A stretch of DNA of 64,000 nucleotides from Trichaptum fuscoviolaceum (lineage: Eukaryota > Basidiomycota > Agaricomycetes > Hymenochaetales > Trichaptaceae). This document shows, piece by piece, positions 54,406 to 64,000 of the stretch. The first letter of the stretch is position 1; each line of letters begins with the position of its first letter. Under the pieces are notes generated by a model, which was given only the letters and a program-made list of their open reading frames with translations, was not told the DNA's origin and searched no databases. The position numbers and the translations under genes were made by a program. The stretch is from positions 4,633,424 through 4,697,423 of the forward strand of contig CAJSYZ010000001.1 of the NCBI GenBank assembly GCA_910574455.1, in the 5' to 3' direction.

Positions 54406-56730
54406 GTAAATATACTGCCCTGGTCATAACTCCGGTGACCGTTGATACTAGAGGCTAACCTACCGACGCATATCAACCATACTTCAAATTCTCATTAGCA
54501 GAATGTCCATATTGCACAACAGTATCTGCTTGTAAATCTGCTGCACCAGCCCCCGGGACATACAGTATCCAGGCCAGATTGAAGCTTACACGGTAGAACA
54601 TTCTTTCGTTCAGCAAGTTAGGTCGATGAGGTATACCTCGCATTCACCAGTCTCGAGACGCAGATAGTTGTCGGGTGCGCTATGTCAACTGGAGAGCCGG
54701 AATTCTCCTACAGCGCACCTGACTACGACTAAACCAAAGGTGAATCCCACACCAATGGGATAGTAAGTAACTTTGCAAAAAACAACACCATTGGAGGTCT
54801 CACTTTGTCCGATGAGAAGTCATCCGAAGGACAATCCCATATGCCAGTGATATTACCAGCTACCGAGTCCAGTGCTAGTACTTTCCATGGTTTGGGATGC
54901 CAGCGATCGGGTGATCTGGCATGGTATGTGCTATTCTTTTCCTTTTTCCCCTTTGCTCACGTCTCATTACTTCCAAGTAACTTCGAAAAGAATGCTTGTC
55001 AGCTATAACAGCTCTCCAACCACTCCAGACTCCGCATATACTTCTCCCATCGCTTTGCTGTGACTCAGGTTCTCTGCTTCGTCACTATCTGCAGATCCTG
55101 CACCATTTCACTGGAGTGGTGTCTGCTCGACACTATCTTCCATTCGACCTTTGAACCTCAATAGAAAGTACTCTTGTTACTCTTGTTCTTGCTGTCCGTG
55201 CCACCCGATCAGTGGCCCAGTCATCGCTACCCAAGTACCCCAACCCCCAAAACGTCCGCCACGTTCTTGAGCTACACGTTGACTGATTCGCATCCTTCGA
55301 CTATCCTGTGCACAGGGTGCTGCTTCCAATGCAAACCGGACAGTCATCCATCAAATTTGTTCATCATCGATCTACACCTTTGCCTCCACCGCGCCAGCAT
55401 ATCCTCCGTCACGATTCTTGAAGGCACTACTCGCGGAGCATTTGAGCTGGCATTGCCTACTCAACACGGCCAGTATAGCAGAGGCTTTTCATTAAATTGT
55501 AAGCAGCACTTTTCTCAGACCCTCGATTGCATACTGAATCTCATGCAGTGGTTAGTGTACGCCTCGGGTCCATTAGTTTGGACAACAGTCCCCCTGCTAA
55601 AAGCGTAAGCATATTCTTCTCCTTCTGTTCATGAATACCATGCTCACCTTCAGACGCAGTGTAGGAGGTTGCCACCCAGACATCCATAACTCTGGGTCAA
55701 ATTTGTTAAGTAGCAGACCACTTCTAAAAACGTGAGCATTTACACTCTTATTTGCTTGCTATATTTCTCCTCCTCAGTCTAGGAAGATTGCCATCTAGTC
55801 TCCAACAACCATCCTGGTGCAGTTACCGAAGCGCCCGAGTATGTATCCATTGAGCAACCTCGTTAGTCATACGGTCTGCTTCCGTCACGACAGTTCCTCG
55901 AGTCTCTGACATTCGCCTGTCAGCGACCTTCGATACATGCAACCTGTCGGACTAGTGCCAATCATCCCCTTGCTCACCAGTTACCTTCCACAAGGATACT
56001 GACGGTTTCACTAGACAGACTGCGCCTAGGTCAGGCTCAGTCTCGTCGGCATCAAGGTTGCCCACTGCGCGCACACATTGGACATGCTGTTCTTTGCTAC
56101 TCTTGCCTATCTCTGTAGGAAACTCTACTTGCTCTGCTTCTGTGGTCCTTTCCGCCTCACCTAGGGACCTTGGGTTAGCTCTAGCTCTGAAAAGCAGCCT
56201 GGATTGAGTTCTGCTCTGAGTCAATCCGTTGTTTCTTCTTATGTATACCCGGACTAGTCTCTTTTCAATCTCCTGCTGGACGATGTTCGATACTCAAGTG
56301 AACTACCAACACACAACTACGGAGGAATGGCTGGCAACACTGCTTCGACCTATTAGAAGAAATACACTAATAGTTGTGACAAAATCTTCGCCACCGGGCT
56401 TAACATTTGACCATGCCCATTCGGATTTCCTGGTGGTCTTCAGGACCGATCAACATCAAGACCGTCTTCCACTTGGCATTGATTCGTCTCTCTGCCACTC
56501 TCATTGGATTGGTCTACTGGCAAACTTCCCTTTTCCTTAATTTTGTTTCCTCTCCTTCCTTCTCGTTTCTTAATCTTCTGCTGGACGATACTCGACACTC
56601 AAGGAGTCTAGTGTACCATACGCAATTTCTGAACACAGGCTGGTTATCACCGCTTCGGCCTATTAGAACATTTATACTATTGGTTGTAACAGAATCCGGT
56701 CATCTCAGGTGACTTGATTGATCACGCCAA
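54406..56730. other. Repeat-derived region, no gene recognised
   Basis: No consistent coding signal. Two related stretches (56,270-56,400 and 56,575-56,710) share CTGCTGGACGATRYTCGAYACTCAAG, CTGCTTCGRCCTATTAGAA and a TTGTRACARAATC ending. A third relative lies at about 58,495-58,590. The text around 56,420-56,470 (TCCTGGTGGTCTTCAGGACC) recurs at 58,345-58,395. These look like copies of one unidentified repeat. Confidence 0.5.
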
Positions 56731-56734
56731 ACTA

Positions 56735-56935
56735 GAGCATGACACGGGTGCAGGTCATCCGTGGGTACCTGCAGGTACCTGCGCTCAAATACCTGCGGTT
56801 CCAGGTGCACCTGTGCGCAGGTACCTGGTTCCCACGCTTACCTGCGGATCCAGGTTTGGATTTTTTTTGCCCAGGTACCTGGCCGGGTACCTGCAAGTAC
56901 CCGGTAAATCACGTGCACTCATCTTGAGTGCGACG
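56735..56935. repeat. GGTACCTGCAGGTACC-rich repeat, copy 1
   Basis: ATGACACGGGTGCAGGT opens a region built from the word GGTACCTG and its complement CAGGTACC, with (G/C)GATCCAGGT and an 8-9-base T run (56,863-56,871). The same components occur in inverse orientation at 58,160-58,330. Confidence 0.7.
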
Positions 56936-57039
56936 AACGCAACGATGTACCATTACTTTCACCTACATTCTACTCGACATGGCCACTCCTGAGCTCTCTC
57001 GAAGCTCCCTATGGAAGTTATACTTAATCCTTTGGCCCC

Positions 57040-57528
57040 GCTGACTACAACGACAACCTCGAGCCCGATGACCGCCTCCGCGCCAACTGCGCTCTGCGCT
57101 CGGACAGCGCCTGCAAGTCCTCTTCGCCATCTTCGAAGCCGCCTACTACGACGACAACGTGCGCCATGACCGCCTCCTCACCAACTGCGCGCTTCTCAGC
57201 GTCCTCCCGCCCGCCGCGCTCTCTTCGCGAGACCGCGAGACCACAGCCGCTTGTCGCCCTCGACATGCTGCTGCTCGTCCGGCAACCGCAACACCCACCG
57301 TCGTCTGGACTCATGAAGCCGTGCCACAAGCGGTACGCGTCGTCAGCCAACTTCCACCGTCGTAACCCCCTATTATACTTGGTCCCCTAGGCCCTGCCAA
57401 CTGCGATAACGACCTCGAGCCCGATGACCGCCTCCTCGCCAAGTTTGCGACGCGTCTGCGCGCAGAAACCGCCTGCAAGTCTTTCGCCCGCGCAGTGGAC
57501 CGCGCACCTTCGCACACGTCTTCACGCC
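57040..57528. other. GC-rich coding-like remnants
   Basis: The phrase CTCGAGCCCGATGACCGCCTCC occurs at about 57,057 and 57,415, and G/C-rich third positions suggest former coding sequence. One plus-strand reading gives LFAIFEAAYYDDNV followed by RLLTNCALLSVLPPAA (about 57,115-57,210). I cannot name a family. It may be an upstream part of the F-box-like remnant that follows. Confidence 0.35.
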
Positions 57529-58062
57529 ATGCACCGCGCTCTACAGCTACCAGACATCTTGACTATAGTACTGGAGAACTAATTGACGAAAAGCATAGCA
57601 AGAGCAGCTTGCGTATGTCGTTCGTGGGAGAAGGGTGCAAACAACAAGTTATGGAGGAACATATCGAATGTCTTGACTCTACTGCAATTGCTAGGGCCTT
57701 TGGAGGACGGCGAGCGGGACACGGTGCGTTTCCTTCTTCTCTCGGCAATGCGTCCTCGACTCACACTGCTTCCGAACCTCGATCGTCTTGTTAAGGTTGT
57801 GGTTGATGATGTGCATTCGCCTTTGCAAGGCTGTTCATGCATAGCCATCTCAAGAAGCTACAGCTCATCGTCCTCCAGACATGGCGACCAGCGGATTGCG
57901 CGATTTCATAGAAGGGCTACAAGCTGTGTCCCGAGTTCACCAATCAGACCTCAGCGCGAATGTTGGCATCTCCGTCCTCGAGCCCGTGCTCAGCAACGCG
58001 CTCTCGTCCCTTCCGCAGCTTGAAGAAATCAACTTCCCTGCCTTCGGGGTCACCTTGCCTTA
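57529..58062 (+). pseudogene. F-box-like protein remnant
   Basis: Starts MHRALQLPDILTIVLEN, stops in frame at 57,580, then continues in another frame as TKSIARAACVCRSWEKGANNK, LWRNISNVLTLLQLLGPLED. This is the standard basidiomycete F-box layout (LPDIL...AARVCRSW...LW) that links substrates to SCF ubiquitin ligases. Farther along are RPRLTLLPNLDRL and, in a third frame, LRDFIEGLQAVSRVHQ and LSSLPQLEEINFPAFG, leucine-rich-repeat-like. An internal stop and at least two frame changes show it is dead. Confidence 0.7.
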
Positions 58063-58159
58063 GTGGATGACGCGGCCCAGACCACACAGGACTCCTCAGA
58101 AACACAGATGGTATGTTGTATTGTTTATTTTATCTTGTTATTACATTACTTACTATTAT

Positions 58160-58335
58160 TACCTGCAGGTCCTATCAGGTACCTGCAATACCTGCAGGTA
58201 ACGGGTCCAGGTAGACCCGGATCCGTTTCCCACGGTTCCGGGTCGGATCCAGGTATCAGTTTTTTTGCGCAGGTACCTGCGCTTCACGGATCCGGGTACA
58301 CCTGCAGGTGCACCCGTGTCATGCTCTACGCCAAA
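58160..58335. repeat. GGTACCTGCAGGTACC-rich repeat, copy 2
   Basis: Inverse relative of 56,735-56,935. CCTGCAGGT, CAGGTACCTGC, GGATCC and a T-run recur, and it ends GTGTCATGCTCTACGCC, the complement of the left edge of copy 1 (GAGCATGACAC). The two copies flank the F-box remnant. Confidence 0.7.
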
Positions 58336-58903
58336 CAATCGGAATTCCTGGTGGTCTTCAGGACCGTACGACATCAAGACCATTTTCCATCCGACACTCA
58401 TTTGCTTCTTTTTCGCGCTCTTTGGATAGGTCTACTAGCTATAAACCACAATGTCTATCAAAACTACACTCTCTCAGTCTCCTCTTATTTATTCCGGACC
58501 CCTTTTTCCGTCGATGCTCCATTCGCAAGGAGTCTCGCAAGCTTCCACTAGTAATTACTGGACTGGCAATCACTGTTTCGGCCTACTAGAAGGTGTCAAT
58601 CGCCACTCTTGTAGGGGCATTTGTTCCTCTTCTATGGTCGTCTTGAAACAACCTTCGCTTTCGGGCTTAGCACCTACCACGCCAAATATCCGGAATTCTC
58701 TAAGTTCTGCAAGACCCAACATCTCTGGCAGAAAACTTACATGTTATATTGTACTATATATGGTATCTTACTCTCAGATACTACTACTGTACTTAGTATA
58801 TTTAACTTCAAGGTAGGCGGTCCACGGGGTACCTATTAATGCCGTTCGGCAGTACTGCCACACAGCCCAAAAAGGGGGCAGGTCACAGACTGTTGCCATA
58901 GAT
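58336..58903. other. Repeat-derived region
   Basis: Contains the TCCTGGTGGTCTTCAGGACC text and the third relative of the CTGCTTCGRCCTATTAGAA repeat (58,495-58,590). No gene recognised. Confidence 0.4.
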
Positions 58904-58912
58904 CCTATTGCC

Positions 58913-59502
58913 TAGCCTCGTGACCAGGCCAGGCTACTTTCTGAGAGAGCTTGCGCAGCAAGCACGGCGTAGCCGGCCTGGAAAAACCCGCGTTTTTGCA
59001 CAGCCTTTCGTAGGGAGTTTGAAATTAAACTTGAAAAGGAAGCAATCTATAGGTCCTAAAAAACTATTAATAGACAATTGCATTATTTATCATTTCATCC
59101 GGATTCCGGTAATCAGCTTGCGCTGTGCCACAACGTCGCTCATATTGCTCTCCCTATACAACAGCATTTCGCTTCGTATTTACACTTAAATATAGTGTAT
59201 AGTTTCTCTACTTCCACAATACCATAGTCGGACTTCAACGACAAAGCAGTTTGTGAAATCCGGAATCTACACGAGTCAACCGGCTGGAGATACTTATATG
59301 CGACATTTGCATTACATTACGGTAGTCTTAACTTTAATTTGAACTATTACATCATAGGTACCTAGGTACCTCTACTACATTTGTATTAATTTCAAACTCC
59401 CTACGAAAGGCTGTGCAAAAACGCGGGTTTTTCCAGACCGGCTACGCCGTGCTTGCTCCGCAAGCCTTCACCGAAAAGTAGCCTGGTCTGGTTACGGGAC
59501 TA
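58913..59502. mobile_element. 590-bp MITE with ~115-bp TIRs and 9-bp duplication (MULE-like)
   Basis: Ends TAGCCTCGTGACCAG and CTGGTTACGGGACTA are the tips of ~115-bp imperfect inverted repeats (58,913-59,029 and about 59,386-59,502), sharing GAAAAACCCGCGTTTTTGCA and CCTTTCGTAGGGAGTTTGAA. The flanking CCTATTGCC is duplicated exactly (58,904-58,912 and 59,503-59,511). No coding capacity. Long TIRs and a 9-bp duplication are typical of Mutator-like elements. Confidence 0.9.
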
Positions 59503-59572
59503 CCTATTGCCAAGTTGGTTCAGAAAGAGATTACGTGCAATCTTCTATATGTGGGCCTCACGTATGAATACC

Positions 59573-59672
59573 TAGTCTCGTAACCAGACCAGGCTACTTA
59601 TATGGGTCGCTTTGCTCGGAAGGTGTAACCAAGCCGTATAAAGAAAGTAGCTTGGCCTGGTTACGAGGCTAA
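59573..59672. mobile_element. 100-bp MITE of the same family with 9-bp duplication
   Basis: Ends TAGTCTCGTAACCAGACCAG and its imperfect inverse (AGCTTGGCCTGGTTACGAGGCTA) match the tips of the 590-bp element 70 bp away. The duplication ATGAATACC lies at 59,564-59,572 and 59,673-59,681. At about 100 bp it is little more than two TIRs. Confidence 0.9.
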
Positions 59673-59681
59673 TGAATACCA

Positions 59682-60572
59682 AGGTAAATTGTCTGTATCC
59701 GTCATAGGTCTAATCTGACATCCGTGCCCAGTATGACAGTGAACAGAGTGGTGAGCGCACCCGAGAGAACGAGCTTTATTACGTTTTGCGGTCGCTATTC
59801 TTGGACAGCAAAGCACATACACCACTAGTAGCAGCATCTGGAGATGGGTGAGACGCACCGATATTGATGCATTTCGCACCATAATCACCTTTGTTTTGAC
59901 TTCATCGTTGGGACTCGGTTTATTCAAGTTGGTGTTTACGGTCGCCAATGGATTTGATGGTGGCGTAACTTCCAAGATTGATCGGCGCACAAGTGTCAAG
60001 CTGGGGGAATATCAAGCCCTTTGGTTGTGACATCACGGGCAACCGGAGGCGAGCAGGCTTTGGGATGGTTTGTAGAACGGCCGGCGAACTTCTGCTGCGT
60101 CATGGATATGCGGCACCTACTTTATATCCTAAGTCATCCCAACACATCGGGAAAAGGGCTCCCAAATGGTAGCCAATTTCGGACGATTCCGGCGTATATA
60201 ATCGGCTGTCATACCGATTTAGCAATATCAGGGAGCTACCATGCAGACGGCAGCATATCATCTGATATCATCATGCTGCCATCCGACAAGGCCTCCATCG
60301 TACTGCCAGCACTCTGGTAATTAGATTATAGGTATGCTATCCGTCTGATGTAGCTATTAGATACAGCTAGAATCAAATATAAGAGTCTTAAAATCTACTG
60401 TATTCATGTACCAGTCAGATAGTTGTTTGTATGAAGGTTATATAGACTGTAACATTCACACAATTAACAGCAGAACAAGTTCTATTTTCCTATATTCTAC
60501 TGTACAATAGCTTGACCATCTATATCCGCGGAAATATTTGCGCTGTACGCACTTAACACGTAAATTTTCACT
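59682..60572. other. Region without recognised gene
   Basis: Short frames on both strands (for example minus 59,661-59,999 and plus 60,021-60,320) overlap each other and show no family signature. The right edge is where the PPR gene fragment begins abruptly. Confidence 0.45.
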
Positions 60573-60768
60573 ATGAAGAGTTCTTCTGCGAAGTCATCTC
60601 CTCGAACAAGATCTCCGCCGACTGCGCATCACCCACACGACAGCACGCGGCAATGACGGCCCCGCAGTCCTGCCAGTTAGTTCATTGAATGAAATACAGT
60701 GTTTGCTGAATGTACTGGAGACACTCATTGAATGAGCTTACAGCAATTGCTGCATGATATAGAGCATA

Positions 60769-62076
60769 TGATTGAATGAAGTACAGCGTTGCTGTAAACC
60801 ATCCACTACATCAACACTCAGCAAATGCTGGCTGAAGCAGTGTAGGGTGAATCAGCCTTGCTGTACATTGATTCAGGGGATGCAAACCTAGGGAATACTA
60901 GGCATACAATACCAATTGGGATTATAGCACTGGATAATAGAATAATGCATTGCATACCCACCGCTTTTTTAGGTTAATTATAGCATTCAGGCACTGTTGA
61001 TTGATAGCATGCTGTAATAAATCAGAATTTCATAATTTCCATCTATTTTGAGATATGAGGCACACCAGGGTCCAGGACCCTGAGGTCTGGCAGGTTCCAG
61101 GTCACTTGGTGCCGCTTTAGAGGAGGTCGTGGGAATAAACTCAAATTAACCTTTGCAGGTGCTACAGGCCTTCTAAAATAGCACGAAAATAACCAAAAAA
61201 TCAGGAAATATTCCTGGACACTGCCGCTTCGCCCTAGCGTGGGAACTACGCTTCTGAGCGACCATATTAGGGTAACAGTGTGTTCTGGGCCCCTCTGGGC
61301 CCTTCCTAAAGCGGTAAAAATCATCATAAAATAGATAATTATATTCATTTGCACCTGCATATATGCAGGCTTGCCCTGGGCTTACCAGCAGTAGATAAAA
61401 TACACTAAAATCATAAGATATTAGTAGAAGCATATCAAACATGATCTGGATGGCTAAATATGGTAATACCAGCTGGGAACATGTGTAGAACATCAAAACA
61501 TGTTCTATTTTTACTGCTGAACATATGGGGCCCATTAAACCACATTGGGGTACCTCCGGAATGCAAATTTTGATGTGAATCCAATGCGACGTGCTAAACG
61601 AGCTGAAACGGGCTTTGACGGCGCCAAAATACGCATTTTTCATATTGTTACAGAATATTCTTTTATTTAAATGATATTTTTGTTACAGCACTTCTACTGC
61701 ACGTAAAGGCATGTATAAATAGTCAAAATGGTACAGAACGACGAGGAGAACAATAATATGAGCTTAGAATAGCTATGCGGGGGCTATATATAGCTCTACC
61801 ACACTAACTATTTTCGGAGTGCATGCAAATATTGTTAGTCTCTCATACTCATGTATATACACTGTGTCTATGTTCTGAAAGCTTTAAATAGCTCTCTATA
61901 CGTATTTCTCATGCTGTACGAGGCTTTGCGGCAATCGGAGCTCATTTGAAATTGATATAAGGCATACAAATTTCGGCAAGATGGGTCAATTTTAATTTAT
62001 TGAGAGGGTTATGGGTCAGGCACATAGCGCCAAACATTCACTATAAGTATTCTAAACATAATGCAAATGCATGTTT
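60769..62076 (+). repeat. Left arm of the foldback
   Basis: Pairs base for base with 62,197-63,504 (coordinates sum to 124,273 at every point I checked), so no indel separates the arms. A transcript through both would form a ~1.3-kb double-stranded RNA. Confidence 0.9.
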
Positions 62077-62196
62077 AAGATGTCATTGGGATGTGGAAGT
62101 CATATCCAACATTGTAGGACAACATGCTATGTGTGATATCAGAATGTACATGTTATGTCAGAAACACATATAACTTACAGATTCCATCTGTACCCC

Positions 62197-63504
62197 AAAC
62201 ATGCATTTGCATTATGTTTAGAATACTTATAGTGAATGTTTGGCGCTATGTGCCTGACCCATAACCCTCTCAATAAATTAAAATTGACCCATCTTGCCGA
62301 AATTTGTATGCCTTATATCAATTTCAAATGAGCTCCGATTGCCGCAAAGCCTCGTACAGCATGAGAAATACGTATAGAGAGCTATTTAAAGCTTTCAGAA
62401 CATAGACACAGTGTATATACATGAGTATGAGAGACTAACAATATTTGCATGCACTCCGAAAATAGTTAGTGTGGTAGAGCTATATATAGCCCCCGCATAG
62501 CTATTCTAAGCTCATATTATTGTTCTCCTCGTCGTTCTGTACCATTTTGACTATTTATACATGCCTTTACGTGCAGTAGAAGTGCTGTAACAAAAATATC
62601 ATTTAAATAAAAGAATATTCTGTAACAATATGAAAAATGCGTATTTTGGCGCCGTCAAAGCCCGTTTCAGCTCGTTTAGCACGTCGCATTGGATTCACAT
62701 CAAAATTTGCATTCCGGAGGTACCCCAATGTGGTTTAATGGGCCCCATATGTTCAGCAGTAAAAATAGAACATGTTTTGATGTTCTACACATGTTCCCAG
62801 CTGGTATTACCATATTTAGCCATCCAGATCATGTTTGATATGCTTCTACTAATATCTTATGATTTTAGTGTATTTTATCTACTGCTGGTAAGCCCAGGGC
62901 AAGCCTGCATATATGCAGGTGCAAATGAATATAATTATCTATTTTATGATGATTTTTACCGCTTTAGGAAGGGCCCAGAGGGGCCCAGAACACACTGTTA
63001 CCCTAATATGGTCGCTCAGAAGCGTAGTTCCCACGCTAGGGCGAAGCGGCAGTGTCCAGGAATATTTCCTGATTTTTTGGTTATTTTCGTGCTATTTTAG
63101 AAGGCCTGTAGCACCTGCAAAGGTTAATTTGAGTTTATTCCCACGACCTCCTCTAAAGCGGCACCAAGTGACCTGGAACCTGCCAGACCTCAGGGTCCTG
63201 GACCCTGGTGTGCCTCATATCTCAAAATAGATGGAAATTATGAAATTCTGATTTATTACAGCATGCTATCAATCAACAGTGCCTGAATGCTATAATTAAC
63301 CTAAAAAAGCGGTGGGTATGCAATGCATTATTCTATTATCCAGTGCTATAATCCCAATTGGTATTGTATGCCTAGTATTCCCTAGGTTTGCATCCCCTGA
63401 ATCAATGTACAGCAAGGCTGATTCACCCTACACTGCTTCAGCCAGCATTTGCTGAGTGTTGATGTAGTGGATGGTTTACAGCAACGCTGTACTTCATTCA
63501 ATCA
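62197..63504 (-). repeat. Right arm of the foldback
   Basis: Inverse copy of the left arm. The spacer 62,077-62,196 contains TGTAGGACAACATGCTATGTG and no reading frame of note. Confidence 0.9.
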
Positions 63505-64000
63505 GCTACCTGGCAGCAGTGGGCCCCGTAGGTCACCGACAACGGACGGATGAGGTTCGCCTTCATATACTGGAAGAGTTCCACCACATTGTCCACCTTG
63601 CGCGCCTTCGACAGCTTGGAAATGATCGTGTTGTAAAGGAACAGATTCGTTGTGACCCCCCGGAACTGCGCTTCTTCCCATAGCGCGAGTGCGTTCGAGC
63701 TGTCGTCGGTGGAATCCTTGATGTACTGGATGAGCGCGCCGTACGCGTCAGCCGAGGGCGTGCCTCCCAGGTCGATGATCCGCTGGCGGTGCACGTGTGC
63801 ATTGTCGATCTGGTCACAGAGCGCGAGCGAGATCATCATGGCGTCCTCGATCGAGTACCAGCCCATGGACTGCTTCTCTTTGTTGCTCTCGAGCGCCTTC
63901 AGCACGCGCTGTCCGTCCCAGTACAGCCTGCTCTCCTTCTCCGTGTCGTTCAGGCGCCCGAAGGTAGCTATCAGTCGGCCAATCGCGTCAGGCATGGCAA

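Larger units (their letters stand above)
60665..63521. mobile_element. 2.86-kb foldback element with 7-bp duplication
   Basis: Ends CAGTCCTGCCAG and CTGGCAGCAGTG are imperfect inverted repeats, and the target GGCCCCG is duplicated (60,658-60,664 and 63,522-63,528). Inside are two arms of 1,308 bp each (60,769-62,076 and 62,197-63,504) that are inverse copies with no difference found in the parts I compared, around a 120-bp spacer. The left end carries an extra ~90 bp with three copies of an ATTGAATGA...TACAGC...TTGCTG phrase. No transposase is coded; mirrored 156- and 105-codon frames in the arms show no known domain. Confidence 0.9.
60573..64000 (-). pseudogene. PPR-repeat protein gene, interrupted and truncated
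   Basis: Minus-strand exon 64,000-63,522 (runs off the window) reads IGRLIATFGRLNDTEKES, WYSIEDAMMISLALCDQIDN, RRIIDLGG-like text, DAYGALIQYIKDSTDD, then the repeats TNLFLYNTIISKLSKARKVD and FQYMKANLIRPLSVTYGA. These are canonical 35-residue pentatricopeptide repeats, usually organellar RNA-binding proteins. The coding line resumes beyond the foldback element at 60,657 with VIAACCRVGDAQSAEILFEE and stops at 60,573-60,575, soon after MTSQK. Removing one GGCCCCG target copy and the insert puts the two pieces in one frame, so the foldback element broke a gene that was open there. The rest of the gene 3' of 60,573 is missing. Confidence 0.85.

Noticed and set aside
61173..63100. The mirrored 156-residue ORF of the foldback arms as a gene
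   Set aside because: It lacks family resemblance, is Met/Phe/Tyr-rich in AT-rich DNA, and lies in a repeat arm.
60665..63521. Palindrome as an assembly artefact
   Set aside because: A folded-read artefact would mirror the flanks too. Here the flanks differ, a 7-bp duplication is present and the host reading frame is restored on removal.

Overview
The window looks like accessory, repeat-dominated DNA from a mushroom-forming basidiomycete (Agaricomycetes). The pointers are fungal cell-wall alpha-1,3-glucan synthase remnants, a Plavaka-type transposase, a chromodomain Ty3/Gypsy element, and many introns of about 50-60 bp with GTxxGY donors. I see no intact ordinary host gene. Host genes are present only as pieces: glucan synthase, Cse1, TFIIB, Bsd2-like, an F-box protein and a PPR protein. 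No tRNA, rRNA or CRISPR was recognised.

Left part (1-19.49 kb): 1-4.7 kb has no recognisable gene. From 4.7 to 19.49 kb there is a run of gene fragments, nearly all on the minus strand, separated by a repeated boundary sequence: a CACGTGAC-containing block, a hairpin whose stem covaries between copies, the sequence CGGGAA, then a larger nested hairpin. The fragments are glucan synthase (5.6-7.9 kb), two copies of a rearranged Cse1 (8.2-9.8 and 11.4-12.9 kb), TFIIB (13.4 kb) and three to four copies of a Bsd2-like membrane protein (14.2-19.4 kb). One Bsd2 copy sits inside a 1.9-kb DNA transposon with 13-bp terminal inverted repeats (TIRs) and a TA target duplication.

Centre (19,493-54,303): the main discovery candidate is a 34.8-kb element. 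It has ~30-bp imperfect TIRs beginning CATCAGGG and is flanked by a duplicated TA. Two unoccupied copies of the same target sequence are present elsewhere in the window (near 11,034 and 18,203). It carries a Plavaka/CMC-like transposase gene (31.7-35.7 kb), a divergently oriented accessory gene (31.1 down to 19.9 kb), three further unrecognised coding regions (36.97-38.84, 40.19-42.47 and 42.59-43.49 kb) and a duplicated gene coding for an N-terminal domain plus a trypsin-like protease (44.1-46.8 and 48.5-51.2 kb). A complete 6.7-kb Ty3/Gypsy element with apparently identical LTRs has landed in the accessory gene. The non-coding DNA of the large element, including some introns and even exons, is built from a few short near-palindromic words (CACTGSCAGTG, GACTCSGAGTC, ACTTSAAGT, CCTCAGGCTG, TACTACTAGTAGTA). 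I did not notice these outside the element.

Right part (54.3-64 kb): the target repeat resumes, followed by repeat-rich DNA, an F-box-like pseudogene, and two related MULE-like MITEs with perfect 9-bp duplications. Last is a 2.86-kb foldback element (two 1,308-bp arms around a 120-bp spacer) inserted with a 7-bp duplication into a PPR gene that runs off the end of the window.

Together the window reads as a nest of mobile elements. The large one may be a cargo-carrying Plavaka-like transposon whose proteases and coiled-coil proteins have no obvious transposition role. The transposase, the 36.97-38.84 kb gene and both protease copies contain apparent frameshifts, so the copy may be decaying or contain sequencing indels.
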